64,000 nt of DNA from Haloterrigena salina JCM 13891 (GCF_000337495.1 NZ_AOIS01000045.1:65164-129163); one strand, 5' to 3'. Counted from the stretch's first letter, positions 9,382-16,851 are shown. Program-made: numbers and translations. The notes: generated by a model not told the origin, from the letters alone.

Positions 9382-9418
9382 AGGTAGATCGGGTCGTCGT
9401 GGATCGTTTCGCGTCGGT

Positions 9419-9631
9419 TCAAACCTCGACTTCGGTCACGTGCTGTTCGTCGATCTCTTCGAGGGAGTACTCCGTGCCGTGCCGTTCGCTGACGTGGTCG
9501 CGCGTGATCTCGAGCAATCGGTCCCGGTCGTCCACCTCCGTCCGCATGCGGAAGACGCAGCCCGACACTTCGGTATCGCACGCTACTTCCAGGCCCGTCA
9601 GTCTCTCGTCGCTCTGGCGTGTGTCTGCCAT
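9419..9631 (-). CDS. DUF1059 small protein
   Basis: Protein of 70 residues matching the DUF1059 pattern of an N-terminal Cys pair followed by a helical half: VACDTEVSGCVFRMR (the Cys are seven residues apart), then LLEITRDHVSERHGTEYS. The biochemical role of DUF1059 is unknown; conserved Cys and His suggest metal binding. ATG 9631 gives the normal family length; the longer frame to 9664 adds a basic non-family leader. It is transcribed just ahead of the four-TM protein gene and downstream of a pair of perfect hairpins. Confidence 0.82.
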   Translation of the reverse strand: MADTRQSDERLTGLEVACDTEVSGCVFRMRTEVDDRDRLLEITRDHVSERHGTEYSLEEIDEQHVTEVEV

Positions 9632-9712
9632 GGTTTGGTTTCGCCTCCTCGAAAGAGCGTACACTGCGTAGACCTATGGAGGCATCTAGCGGGTTTCGGG
9701 CAACGGATGACA

Positions 9713-9757
9713 GCCGTGCAGACGATGCACGGCAGTCGCCGGCTGCAAGCCGGCGAC
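9713..9757. promoter_or_regulatory. Two tandem perfect hairpins between regulator and DUF1059 genes
   Basis: Two adjacent perfect inverted repeats: GCCGTGCA (9713-9720), five-base loop, TGCACGGC (9726-9733), then GTCGCCGGCT (9735-9744), three-base loop, AGCCGGCGAC (9748-9757). They lie after the stop of the winged-helix regulator and 82 bases before the DUF1059 start on the same strand. They could act in transcript 3'-end formation or stability, or be a protein site. They are not followed by a T-rich run on the minus strand, so an archaeal terminator is not proven. Confidence 0.5.
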
Positions 9758-9812
9758 CCGGCCGCTCCTCGCACCATCGCGGCTGGACGCTCACTGCGAC
9801 GGCGGGGCCGAA

Positions 9813-10619
9813 CTATCCGACCGCCGGCTCGAGCGCGAGCGGCCGGGCGTCGCGTCGGTAGGACGCGAACGTCGATTCCGCCCAGTCGCGCGCCTCCGGC
9901 GCGTCGCTGTCGATCAACAGTCGAACCATCCCGCTGTCCGGATCGTAGCCGCTGACGGCGATCCGATCGTCGAAGAGACTGACGCCGTACGGCGGCACGT
10001 CGTCGTGGACGCTGACCGAGAGGTTGCCGCTCTCGAGGGCGGCCGAACAGTGCTCCCGGTAGTTCGAGAGGATGTATTCGGCGACCGCCGGCGGATCGAT
10101 GATCTCCGCTTCCATGCCGTCGACGATCGACCGCCGAAGCTCGTCCTTGCAGGGCTCGAGCAGGGCGACGTCGGTGCCGACGAACCGGAACCGGTTCGTC
10201 CGCTCGAGCAGCGCCGCGAATCGGTTCACCGGCCGGTACGGGGCGTCGGGCTCGGCGACCGTCACGATCGCACGGCTGGCCATCTCGACGGTGAACCCGC
10301 TCTCTTCCGGGAGAAACTGCCAGCTGTCGCGGAGCGCCCGCTCGATCTCGAGTCGGGCGAGCAGCTCCCGCAGTCCGGCCGCGACGAACGCGCCCAACTG
10401 CGTCGCTTCGTACCGGTCCCCGTCCCGTCTGATCCAGTTGCGTTCGTCGAACGCGCGCAGCGTCCGTCCGATCGTCGACGCCGACGCTCCCGTCTTCGTC
10501 CGGAGCTCGGCTCGACTCGTCGGCCGCTCGGCCAGCGCCTCGAGCACGGCGACGCGGTGTTCCGACCGCGCGAGGAACTCGATCTCCTCGAGCGGCTCGG
10601 AAGTGGTACTATGTGTCAT
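9813..10619 (-). CDS. Winged-helix transcriptional regulator with FilR1-like C-terminal domain
   Basis: Protein of 268 residues. Residues ~10-75 form a winged helix-turn-helix (LARSEHRVAVLEALAERPTS, then the ASASTIGRTLRAFDERNW recognition region). The C-terminal ~150 residues (RFRFVGTDVALLEPCKDELR, DDVPPYGVSLFDDRIAVSGY) match the ligand-sensing domain seen in methanogen FilR1-type and many haloarchaeal regulators, which are very numerous paralogues. The effector and target genes are unknown. ATG 10619 was chosen because the N-terminal extension lacks HTH-family character. It probably regulates itself or the genes downstream. Confidence 0.85.
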   Translation of the reverse strand: MTHSTTSEPLEEIEFLARSEHRVAVLEALAERPTSRAELRTKTGASASTIGRTLRAFDERNWIRRDGDRYEATQLGAFVAAGLRELLARLEIERALRDSWQFLPEESGFTVEMASRAIVTVAEPDAPYRPVNRFAALLERTNRFRFVGTDVALLEPCKDELRRSIVDGMEAEIIDPPAVAEYILSNYREHCSAALESGNLSVSVHDDVPPYGVSLFDDRIAVSGYDPDSGMVRLLIDSDAPEARDWAESTFASYRRDARPLALEPAVG

Positions 10620-10927
10620 GGGCAACGTACGCACGCTGGAGGTATAGCTGTTCCAGTAGGGCGTCCTTACGGCATCTCCGAACGGGTTCCCGAGCGGTCG
10701 TGGTCCCGCACTGCGATCGCTCTTTGCGCTCGAGTAGCGGACTGGACAGTACTGGCGCGGTCGAAGAGCGTGTTTGCTCGAGTTACCAAGAAGCGGAGGG
10801 AAGATTTGAACTGCCGGCCCCTCCACAGTCGGTGTCGGTGGCTGGGAACAACTGGAATAGCTCGCGCGCGTTTCAAAAATCGAAATTTGGTTTCAATGAA
10901 CAAGTTGGGAAAGAATAAATCAAAAAT
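10620..10927. other. Intergenic stretch with a tRNA 3'-end fragment and sharp composition change
   Basis: No gene is convincing here. The first ~180 bases have typical high G+C; base composition turns AT-rich from about 10860. At 10802-10819 there is an 18-base exact copy of part of the tRNA-Val gene located at 11812-11886. Confidence 0.6.
10802..10819 (-). repeat. 18-bp copy of tRNA-Val T-arm segment (candidate attachment-site remnant)
   Basis: The sequence agatttgaactgccggcc is identical to 11823-11840 inside the tRNA-Val(GAC) gene and lies in the same orientation. Surrounding bases keep weaker similarity (cctcc on the 3' side) but no acceptor stem can be completed, so this is not a functional tRNA. 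Duplicated tRNA 3' ends are the hallmark of tRNA-targeted integrases. Confidence 0.65.
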
Positions 10928-11434
10928 ATGATATATATGTGGACGGGAAAAGAAATTATGCCACTCAAAAACTATCTTGGAGACAATGAAGAACTTCTCC
11001 TCTCTTGGGGAGGAAAGCCAGATGAAGACGACGAATTTTTCTCTACATCTGGCACAAACTTGGAGTTTGGTGCAACTGATAAAAGATTGATTTTTTATGA
11101 TGATAATGGGTCTTTCAAAGATATAGAATATACTCATATTAGCTCGATCGAAGCAGAAACAGACAAAGAAGTTAAAGATATAAGCGATTTTGATGATAAC
11201 GGCTTGCTGTTAGGTGGACTTGGCGCCATAGTTTCTGTAGTAGGTGTTCTCATAGAAATTATGCCAATTCTTCTAATTGGTATTGTCCTAATCATGATAG
11301 TTATGTTTCTGAATTTGGAAGATGTACAGAAGGTAAAAATCATTACGGGTGATGAAATGCCATCAAGAGTTAATTTCAAAACTACTGAGAACATCTCTGG
11401 AGATCTGAGTAAAATAATTCGAGATAACAGTTGA
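10928..11434 (+). CDS. AT-rich PH-like domain protein with two membrane helices
   Basis: Protein of 168 residues (158 if the ATG at 10958 is used). The first ~80 residues (NEELLLSWGGKPDED, then GATDKRLIFYDDNGSFKDIE) resemble bacterial/archaeal PH-like (bPH2, YokE/SHOCT-associated) domains that face the membrane. A membrane hairpin follows (about residues 97-130, GLGAIVSVVGVLIE and MPILLIGIVLIMIVMFL), with a short soluble tail. Base composition is far more AT-rich than the flanking genes and Lys/Ile are frequent, indicating recent acquisition. It sits between tRNA-Val-derived repeats, consistent with cargo or remnant of an integrated element. Function unknown. Confidence 0.75.
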   Translation: MIYMWTGKEIMPLKNYLGDNEELLLSWGGKPDEDDEFFSTSGTNLEFGATDKRLIFYDDNGSFKDIEYTHISSIEAETDKEVKDISDFDDNGLLLGGLGAIVSVVGVLIEIMPILLIGIVLIMIVMFLNLEDVQKVKIITGDEMPSRVNFKTTENISGDLSKIIRDNS

Positions 11435-11811
11435 AGTACAACAGTTCTCGCTTCTTGTCGATCTTCGTTTATCCGAAACATTATATTCTCAAAGGACTAT
11501 ATTGAAACCAAATACAAATCATCGTGTATCGGGAACCGCCCTTGCAAATGGCAATGAATTGAGAGCGAAATACCCCGCTCTCAGCAAAGAAATACTGTGG
11601 AAAAGTTCCCCGTCGTGCGATTCACACGACCGGAAGGAGTGTAGTGGGTTGGGGCAGATTTGAACTACGCCGAGACGTGCTCGCTCACTCGCGTTCGCTG
11701 CGCGCGACTCGTCTAGTTCAAATCTCCCGTAACAATTTCTACGGAACGAACGACTCGCGTCGCGTGGTGGTATCGCCACGCTCCGCTCGTCGGTTGTTGT
11801 TCCGTCAGAAA
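11435..11811. other. Gene-free stretch containing a second tRNA-Val 3'-end copy
   Basis: No credible gene was found. The segment holds the 22-base tRNA-derived repeat at 11645-11666 and, at 11715-11725, an inverted 11-base copy (agttcaaatct) of part of it, so the intervening DNA could fold into a stem. Confidence 0.6.
11645..11666 (-). repeat. 22-bp direct repeat of the tRNA-Val 3' end (candidate att site)
   Basis: Bases 11645-11666 are identical to 11812-11833, the acceptor-stem 3' strand plus T-arm start of tRNA-Val, in direct orientation. The similarity stops abruptly inside the T arm. This is what an attL/attR half-site left by a tRNA-integrating element looks like; no integrase gene remains in the window. 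Confidence 0.7.
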
Positions 11812-11886
11812 TGGGTTGGGGCAGATTTGAACTGCCGGCCTCCTCCATGTCAAGGAGGTGTCATAACCAGACTAGACCACCAACCC
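11812..11886 (-). tRNA. tRNA-Val (anticodon GAC)
   Basis: The reverse complement folds into a complete cloverleaf: acceptor GGGTTGG/CCAACCC, anticodon stem CCTCC/GGAGG with loop TTGACAT, and T arm GGCAG-TTCAAAT-CTGCC. The anticodon GAC reads Val GUC codons. The length is 75 bases including discriminator A; CCA is not encoded. Partial copies of its 3' end lie downstream at 11645-11666 and 10802-10819. Confidence 0.93.
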
Positions 11887-12011
11887 GCCTGGTTTCGCTT
11901 GTGTGGCGTCCGTCGCCACCTCGCCTGCACTCAATCGTTGCCGGCCACCATAATTGAAGGTTTCGAATCGGACGCCGTACGCGACACCACCGCACGATGA
12001 CCTCCGACACG

Positions 12012-12057
12012 CTTAAGTCGATGTACTCATTTGGACATTACAAGACAACTACGTACA
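12012..12057 (+). promoter_or_regulatory. trp operon promoter with TGTAC/GTACA inverted repeat
   Basis: A TATA-like cttaag (12012-12017) lies about 55 bases before the trpD ATG. Just downstream, TGTAC (12022-12026) and GTACA (12053-12057) form an inverted repeat of half-sites. In Methanothermobacter the trp repressor TrpY recognises TGTACA boxes; a comparable operator here is inference. The predicted start site falls between the half-sites. Confidence 0.4.
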
Positions 12058-12069
12058 TTGGTGTTCACT

Positions 12070-13086
12070 ATGCAGGAGTACGTCGAACGGGTGACCGAAG
12101 GCGAGGATCTCACACAGGAAGACGCTCGAGCGGCCTCGACGGCCGTCTTCGAGGGCGCGACGGAGGCGCAGATCGGCGCGCTGCTGGCGGCGCTGCGAGC
12201 GAAAGGCGAGACGGAAGCCGAAATCGCCGGCTTCGCCGAAGGGATGCGAAACGCGGCCAGGACGATCACGCCGGACCGCGAGCCGCTGGTCGACACCTGC
12301 GGGACGGGCGGGGACGACTACGATACGATCAACGTCTCGACGACCAGCGCGATCGTCGCCGCCGGCGCCGGCGTCCCGGTCGCCAAACACGGCAACTACT
12401 CCGTCTCGTCGTCGTCGGGCAGCGCGGATGTCTTAGAGGAAGTTGGGGTCGACGTCGAAGCCGAACCCCCCGCGGTCGAGGAAGCGATCGAACGCGACGG
12501 CATCGGCTTCATGCTCGCGCCGGTGTTCCACCCCGCGATGAAGGCCGTCATCGGCCCGCGCAAGGAACTCGGCATGCGGACGATCTTCAACGTTCTCGGC
12601 CCGCTGACGAACCCCGCCGGCGCGAACGCGCAGGTCGTCGGCGTCTACGATCCCAACCTCGTGCCCGTCCTCGCGGACGCCCTCTCGCGGATGGACGTCG
12701 AGCGCGCGCTGGTCGTCCACGGCGCGGGCACCGACGAGATCGCCGTCCACGGCGAGACCGTCGCCGCCGAAGTGACGGGCGCAGACGTCGAGGAGTACAC
12801 CCTCGAGCCCGCCGACCTCGGCCTCGAAGAACACGACATCGAAGACATCTCGGGCGGCTCGCCGGAGGAAAACGCCACCGACATGCGCGGTATCGTCGAG
12901 GGGACGGTTACGGGCGCGAAACGGGACGTCATCCTCGCGAACGCCGGCGCGGCGATCTACGTCGCCGGCGAGGCCGACTCGCTCGAGGCCGGCGCCGACG
13001 CCGCCCGCGAGGCGATCGAGTCCGGCGACGCCGCGACGAAACTCGATCACCTCCGGGGCGAAGTGGCCGAACCCGGTGGACGATGA
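12070..13086 (+). CDS. trpD: Anthranilate phosphoribosyltransferase
   Basis: Transfers phosphoribose from PRPP to anthranilate, the second step from chorismate to tryptophan. The 338-residue protein shows the PRPP-binding motif DTCGTGGDDYDTINVSTTS, then VAKHGNYSVSSSSGSADVLEE, and the C-terminal ILANAGAAIYVAGEA typical of TrpD. The ATG at 12070 gives the family-length N-terminus (MQEYVERVTEGEDLT); an upstream in-frame ATG at 12031 would start close to or before the expected transcription start. First gene of a tightly packed trpDFEG operon: its TGA overlaps the trpF ATG by two bases (ATGA). Confidence 0.96.
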   Translation: MQEYVERVTEGEDLTQEDARAASTAVFEGATEAQIGALLAALRAKGETEAEIAGFAEGMRNAARTITPDREPLVDTCGTGGDDYDTINVSTTSAIVAAGAGVPVAKHGNYSVSSSSGSADVLEEVGVDVEAEPPAVEEAIERDGIGFMLAPVFHPAMKAVIGPRKELGMRTIFNVLGPLTNPAGANAQVVGVYDPNLVPVLADALSRMDVERALVVHGAGTDEIAVHGETVAAEVTGADVEEYTLEPADLGLEEHDIEDISGGSPEENATDMRGIVEGTVTGAKRDVILANAGAAIYVAGEADSLEAGADAAREAIESGDAATKLDHLRGEVAEPGGR

Positions 13087-13733
13087 CGCGGGTGAAGATC
13101 TGCGGGCTGACCAACGAGGACGACCTCGAGACGGCCGTCGCGGCCGGCGCCGACGCCCTCGGGATCATCTGCGACGTCGCCGTCGACACCCCGCGGGAGG
13201 TCGCGGTCGAGCGCGCCCGCGAACTCGTCGACGCCGCGCCGCCGTTCGTGACGACCGTCCTCGTGACGATGCCGTCCGGCCCCGAGCGCGCGATCGAACT
13301 GGCCGACGAGATCGAACCCGACGCGATCCAGTTCCACGGGAGCATTCGACTTGGCGATCTGGCGTACCTGCGCGCGAACGTCGACGCGAAACTCCTGCTC
13401 GCCGTCGATGCCGACGACGCGGTCCGGGCCGAGACCTACGACGACCTGGTCGACGGCCTGCTCGTCGACACGCCGGCCGCGGACGGCGGCGGCGGCACCG
13501 GCGAGACCCACGACTGGGACCAGACGCGGGTGGCGACCGCGGACCTCGAGTCGCCGCTGATCCTCGCGGGCGGACTCACGCCCGACAACGTCGCGGACGC
13601 CGTTCGAACGGTCGAGCCGTTCGCGGTCGACGTCGCCAGCGGCGTCGAGGCCGAGGGCGGCGTCAAGGATCCGACGGCCGTGCGATCGTTCGTCGACCGA
13701 GCCAAGAACGCTCAACGGACGGCGGAGCCGTGA
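13083..13733 (+). CDS. trpF: Phosphoribosylanthranilate isomerase
   Basis: Catalyses the Amadori rearrangement of phosphoribosylanthranilate to CdRP in tryptophan synthesis. The 216-residue TIM barrel has the catalytic Cys in MTRVKICGLTNEDD, the general-acid Asp in DGLLVDTPA, and phosphate-binding loops LILAGGLTPDNV and VDVASGVEAEGGVKD. The usual QLHG motif reads QFHGS. An insertion rich in Gly/Asp (ADGGGGTGETHDWDQ) is partly the family's mobile loop. It overlaps trpD by four bases and is followed eight bases later by trpE, so translation is probably coupled. Confidence 0.95.
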   Translation: MTRVKICGLTNEDDLETAVAAGADALGIICDVAVDTPREVAVERARELVDAAPPFVTTVLVTMPSGPERAIELADEIEPDAIQFHGSIRLGDLAYLRANVDAKLLLAVDADDAVRAETYDDLVDGLLVDTPAADGGGGTGETHDWDQTRVATADLESPLILAGGLTPDNVADAVRTVEPFAVDVASGVEAEGGVKDPTAVRSFVDRAKNAQRTAEP

Positions 13734-13740
13734 TCCACCC

Positions 13741-15399
13741 ATGAGTGACTCCGACACCGAACCCGACGTCTCGCCGACGCTCGACGTCGACCGCGAGACG
13801 TTCCGCGAGCACGCGGGCGAAGACGAGGACCGACCGGTCGTCGTCCGCGCCGTCGCGACCCTCGACGTGGAGACGACGCCCCTCGAGGCCTACGCCGCCC
13901 TCACCGGCCGCTCGGCCTCGAGCGACCGGGAGCGATCGCCGTACGCCTTCCTGCTCGAGAGCGCCGAAAAGACGGCCTCGAGCGATCCGGACGGCGCCTT
14001 CCGGCCGAGTTCGGCGGACGCGGACCGCCACGCGCGCTACTCTTACGTCGGCTACGACCCCGACGCCGTCGTCACGGTCGATCCCGAAGAGACGACGGTC
14101 GAGCGACTCACGGACGACGCGCCGCGGGATTTGATCGAGACCGATCCCGAGGGCGACACCGTCGACGCGCTCCGGGCGGCGATGCCGGACGTCCGCTTCG
14201 CGAACCCGCCCGAACACGACCGCCAGCACCTGACCGGCGGGCTGGTCGGCTTTCTGGCCTACGACGCCGTCTACGACCTCTGGCTCGAGGAGGTCGGCCG
14301 CGAGCGCCCCGAGTCGCGGTTCCCGGACGCGCAGTTCGTCCTGACGACGAAGACGCTCGCGTTCGACGAGCGCGACGGGACGGTCTCGCTGGACTGCACG
14401 CCGATCATCGAGGCCGACGACGACCCCGACGCGGTCTACGACGCCATCCTCGAGGAGGCCGAGGCCGTCGCGGAAACGCTGCGGGCCGCGTCGGCGCCGG
14501 AGACCGGCGGATTCGCCCGGGAGGACGAGGTCGTCGGGCCGAAAGCCGAGTACGAAGAGAGCGTCCGCCGGGCCAAGGAACACGTCCTCGACGGCGACAT
14601 CTACCAGGGCGTCGTCTCGCGAACCCGCGAACTGTACGGCGACGTCGATCCCCTCGGCTTCTACGAGGCGATGCGCGAGGTCAACCCCTCGCCGTACATG
14701 TACCTCCTCGAGCACGACGACCTGACCGTCGTCGGCGCGAGCCCCGAGACGCTGGTCTCCGTGCGCGGGCGCGAGGTCATGTCGAATCCGATCGCCGGCA
14801 CCTGTGACCGGGGCTCGAGTCCCGTCGAGGACCGCCGGCTGGCCGGCGAGATGCTGGCCGACGAGAAGGAGCGGGCCGAGCACACGATGCTGGTCGATCT
14901 GGCGCGAAACGACGTGCGCCGCGTCTCGGAAGCGGGCTCGGTCCGCGTCGACGAATTCATGAACGTGCTCAAGTACAGCCACGTCCAGCACATCGAGTCG
15001 ACGGTGACGGGCGACCTCGCGAGCGACGCGGATGCCTTCGACGCGACGCGGGCATCCTTCCCCGCCGGCACCCTCTCGGGCGCGCCGAAGATCCGGGCGA
15101 TGGAGATCATCGACGACCTTGAGGCCGAGCCGCGAGGCCTGTACGGCGGCGGCGTCGGCTACTACTCGTGGTGTGGCGACGCGGACTTCGCGATCGTGAT
15201 CCGGACCGCCACCGTAGAGGACGAAGGAGACCGGGATCGGATCACCGTCCGCGCCGGCGCCGGTCTGGTCGCCGACAGCGATCCGACCGCCGAGTACGAG
15301 GAGACCGAGAAGAAGATGGGCGGCGTCCTCGCCGCCCTCGAGGCGATCGAGAACGACGCACCCGACGAACTCGAGTCCTCGCCGGAGGTGAGCCGATGA
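13741..15399 (+). CDS. trpE: Anthranilate synthase component I
   Basis: Chorismate-converting subunit that uses ammonia from TrpG to make anthranilate. The 552 residues include an N-terminal family domain and a C-terminal chorismate-binding domain with VVGASPETLVSVRGREVMSN, IAGTCDRG, LVDLARNDVRRVSEAGSV, FPAGTLSGAPKIRAMEIID and GVGYYSWCGDADFAIVIRT. The IAGT motif is followed by CDRG rather than the common RPRG. The N-terminal half contains an acidic insertion around residues 55-95. TGA overlaps the trpG ATG (ATGA). Feedback sensitivity to tryptophan cannot be judged. Confidence 0.95.
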   Translation: MSDSDTEPDVSPTLDVDRETFREHAGEDEDRPVVVRAVATLDVETTPLEAYAALTGRSASSDRERSPYAFLLESAEKTASSDPDGAFRPSSADADRHARYSYVGYDPDAVVTVDPEETTVERLTDDAPRDLIETDPEGDTVDALRAAMPDVRFANPPEHDRQHLTGGLVGFLAYDAVYDLWLEEVGRERPESRFPDAQFVLTTKTLAFDERDGTVSLDCTPIIEADDDPDAVYDAILEEAEAVAETLRAASAPETGGFAREDEVVGPKAEYEESVRRAKEHVLDGDIYQGVVSRTRELYGDVDPLGFYEAMREVNPSPYMYLLEHDDLTVVGASPETLVSVRGREVMSNPIAGTCDRGSSPVEDRRLAGEMLADEKERAEHTMLVDLARNDVRRVSEAGSVRVDEFMNVLKYSHVQHIESTVTGDLASDADAFDATRASFPAGTLSGAPKIRAMEIIDDLEAEPRGLYGGGVGYYSWCGDADFAIVIRTATVEDEGDRDRITVRAGAGLVADSDPTAEYEETEKKMGGVLAALEAIENDAPDELESSPEVSR

Positions 15400-16061
15400 G
15401 TACGACGGGCGACGAGCGGTCCGCCGACGCGGCCGAAACCGAGAGGTCGGACGCGGGCGGCGAGGCGGAGCCGCTGACGGTGCTGTTCGTCGACAACTAC
15501 GACTCCTTTACGTACAACTTAGTCGAGTACGTCAGCCAACACGAGGGCACCGAAACCGCGGTGCTGAAGAACACCGCCTCGCTCGCGGACGTTCGCGCGG
15601 TCGACCCGGACGCGATCATCGTCAGTCCGGGGCCGGGCCACCCGAAGAACGACCGCGACGTCGGCGTCACGATGGACGTGCTCCGAGAGGTGAGTCCCGA
15701 GGTGCCGACGCTGGGAGTCTGTCTCGGCCTCGAGGCGGCCGTCTACGAGTACGGCGGGACCGTCGGCCGGGCGCCGGCGCCGATCCACGGCAAGGCCTCC
15801 GCCGTCGATCACGACGGCGAGGGAGTCTTCGCGGGCCTCGAGCAGGGCCTTCGCGCCGGCCGGTACCACTCGCTGATCGCGACCGAGGTGCCCGACTGCT
15901 TCGACGTGACGGCGACGGCGGAACACGACGGCGAGACGCTCGTGATGGGAATTCGCCACCGCGAGCACCCTATCGAGGCCGTCCAGTTCCACCCCGAGAG
16001 CGTGCTCACGGCGGTCGGCCACGACGTGATCGAGAACTTCCTCGAGTCGATCGACGGCTGA
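15396..16061 (+). CDS. trpG: Anthranilate synthase component II, glutamine amidotransferase
   Basis: Hydrolyses glutamine and channels ammonia to TrpE. The 221-residue class-I amidotransferase has the VDNYDSFTYNLVEYV start, the IIVSPGPGHPKN oxyanion region, the nucleophile Cys in LGVCLGLEAAVYEYGG and the His-Glu pair in VQFHPESVLT. The residues after the nucleophile are GLE instead of the usual GHQ; the catalytic triad itself is present, so activity is expected. A 25-residue acidic N-terminal extension precedes the domain. Last gene of the trpDFEG set; a different trpCBA locus must exist elsewhere. Confidence 0.94.
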   Translation: MSTTGDERSADAAETERSDAGGEAEPLTVLFVDNYDSFTYNLVEYVSQHEGTETAVLKNTASLADVRAVDPDAIIVSPGPGHPKNDRDVGVTMDVLREVSPEVPTLGVCLGLEAAVYEYGGTVGRAPAPIHGKASAVDHDGEGVFAGLEQGLRAGRYHSLIATEVPDCFDVTATAEHDGETLVMGIRHREHPIEAVQFHPESVLTAVGHDVIENFLESIDG

Positions 16062-16226
16062 GCCGTCTCCTCGAGCGGGCCGTAGCGGAGTGTCGGTGTA
16101 CCGAGTTCGAACCCGAGAGAACGATGGACATCTCGAGACCACGCAGCGTCGAGACAGAAACTGACAATGTACCGGCTGAAACCCGTCGCTTCGACGCGAT
16201 ACCTACGGACCGGGTCCAATACCGAG

Positions 16227-16415
16227 TTAGAAGAACGGCAGGAACGACAGGTCAGTGACGCCGGCCGTGTAGAGGCCGGCGAGGACGATAGCGGAGACGA
16301 TACCGACGCGGATCGCCAGTTTGATCGCGATTTTGATTGCGACGACGGCGACCGCCAGCGCGGCCAGGCCCGCCAGCACGAGCAGAACGGTCGACGAGGT
16401 CAATGGTTCGACCAT
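16227..16415 (-). CDS. Small hydrophobic protein, two membrane helices
   Basis: Protein of 62 residues made of two hydrophobic helices (residues ~8-28 and ~33-53) with a Lys/Arg pair between them and an aromatic C-terminus (LSFLPFF). Such short membrane proteins are common in haloarchaea and unassigned. ATG 16415 starts immediately before the first helix. Convergent with trpG at 165 bases; the region between shows no other gene. Confidence 0.65.
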   Translation of the reverse strand: MVEPLTSSTVLLVLAGLAALAVAVVAIKIAIKLAIRVGIVSAIVLAGLYTAGVTDLSFLPFF

Positions 16416-16418
16416 GGG

Positions 16419-16695
16419 AGATCCTGCGTATTGCAGGGACGTAATCTTTCTGGATAGAATGAACGAATCGATCACGTGACTCTTCGAAGCGCGGAGAGGT
16501 CGGTTTGGAGCCGAAAACCACACGACAGCGCGATGAATATACCCGCTGAAGATTACTTTCAGGACGCTCTGAAAATCGTTAAGACCGTCGGCGTTGTAGG
16601 TGTTGATAGCCACGGTTACGGCCGTCTCGAGTAGCCGTGATCGAACCCGAAACGATAGGATACGAAAGGAACCCAGAGACATCTATCCAACTGAA
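16419..16695. other. Intergenic region upstream of nrdJ
   Basis: No convincing gene. A 33-codon plus-strand frame (16533-16634) starts with ATG and has unbiased, less halophilic composition; without a promoter or recognisable motif I do not call it a gene. The operator and promoter of nrdJ begin at 16696. Confidence 0.5.
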
Positions 16696-16725
16696 GTTGT
16701 CCTAATACAAGAAAAGTAGGACAAC
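16696..16725. promoter_or_regulatory. Perfect 9-bp inverted repeat upstream of the nrdJ TATA box
   Basis: GTTGTCCTA (16696-16704) and TAGGACAAC (16717-16725) are perfect complements separated by 12 AT-rich bases. The repeat ends nine bases before the TATA-like gttttaa of nrdJ, the place where archaeal activators or repressors bind. The motif is not a bacterial NrdR box. Regulator unknown. Confidence 0.6.
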
Positions 16726-16733
16726 AACACCAC

Positions 16734-16740
16734 GTTTTAA
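16734..16740 (+). promoter_or_regulatory. TATA box of the nrdJ leader transcript
   Basis: The sequence gttttaa lies about 27 bases before a predicted start near 16763, giving an untranslated or leader-ORF-bearing 5' end of some 85 bases, long for a haloarchaeon. It directly follows the palindromic operator. Confidence 0.5.
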
Positions 16741-16773
16741 GATGGACCGATGTCTACCGAACCTTCGTCACGA

Positions 16774-16851
16774 ATGATGCGAGCCAGCACTCGGACCCAC
16801 GCTAGAATCGCCACCCTGCGGCGGGGGAACTACGAGGTGACCCGCGCATGA
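16774..16851 (+). CDS. Leader ORF overlapping the nrdJ start codon (ATGA)
   Basis: A 25-codon frame (ATG 16774, stop TGA 16849-16851) ends inside the nrdJ start as ATGA. An in-frame ATG at 16750 would extend it to 33 codons, but probably precedes the transcription start. The peptide is basic (six Arg in the 25-codon form), opposite to the acidic proteome, and the GAGGTGA that serves nrdJ as ribosome-binding site lies inside it. Such an arrangement allows translational coupling. Whether the peptide matters or only the act of translation is unknown; conservation would decide. Confidence 0.45.
   Translation: MMRASTRTHARIATLRRGNYEVTRA

Noticed and set aside
16533-16634. 33-codon plus-strand frame before nrdJ
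   Set aside because: Reasonable composition, but no promoter, no motif and no coupling; not enough support for a gene.
16762-16847. Possible cobalamin riboswitch in the nrdJ leader
   Set aside because: The leader lacks the conserved B12-box sequence and is too short; haloarchaeal B12 riboswitches are not established.
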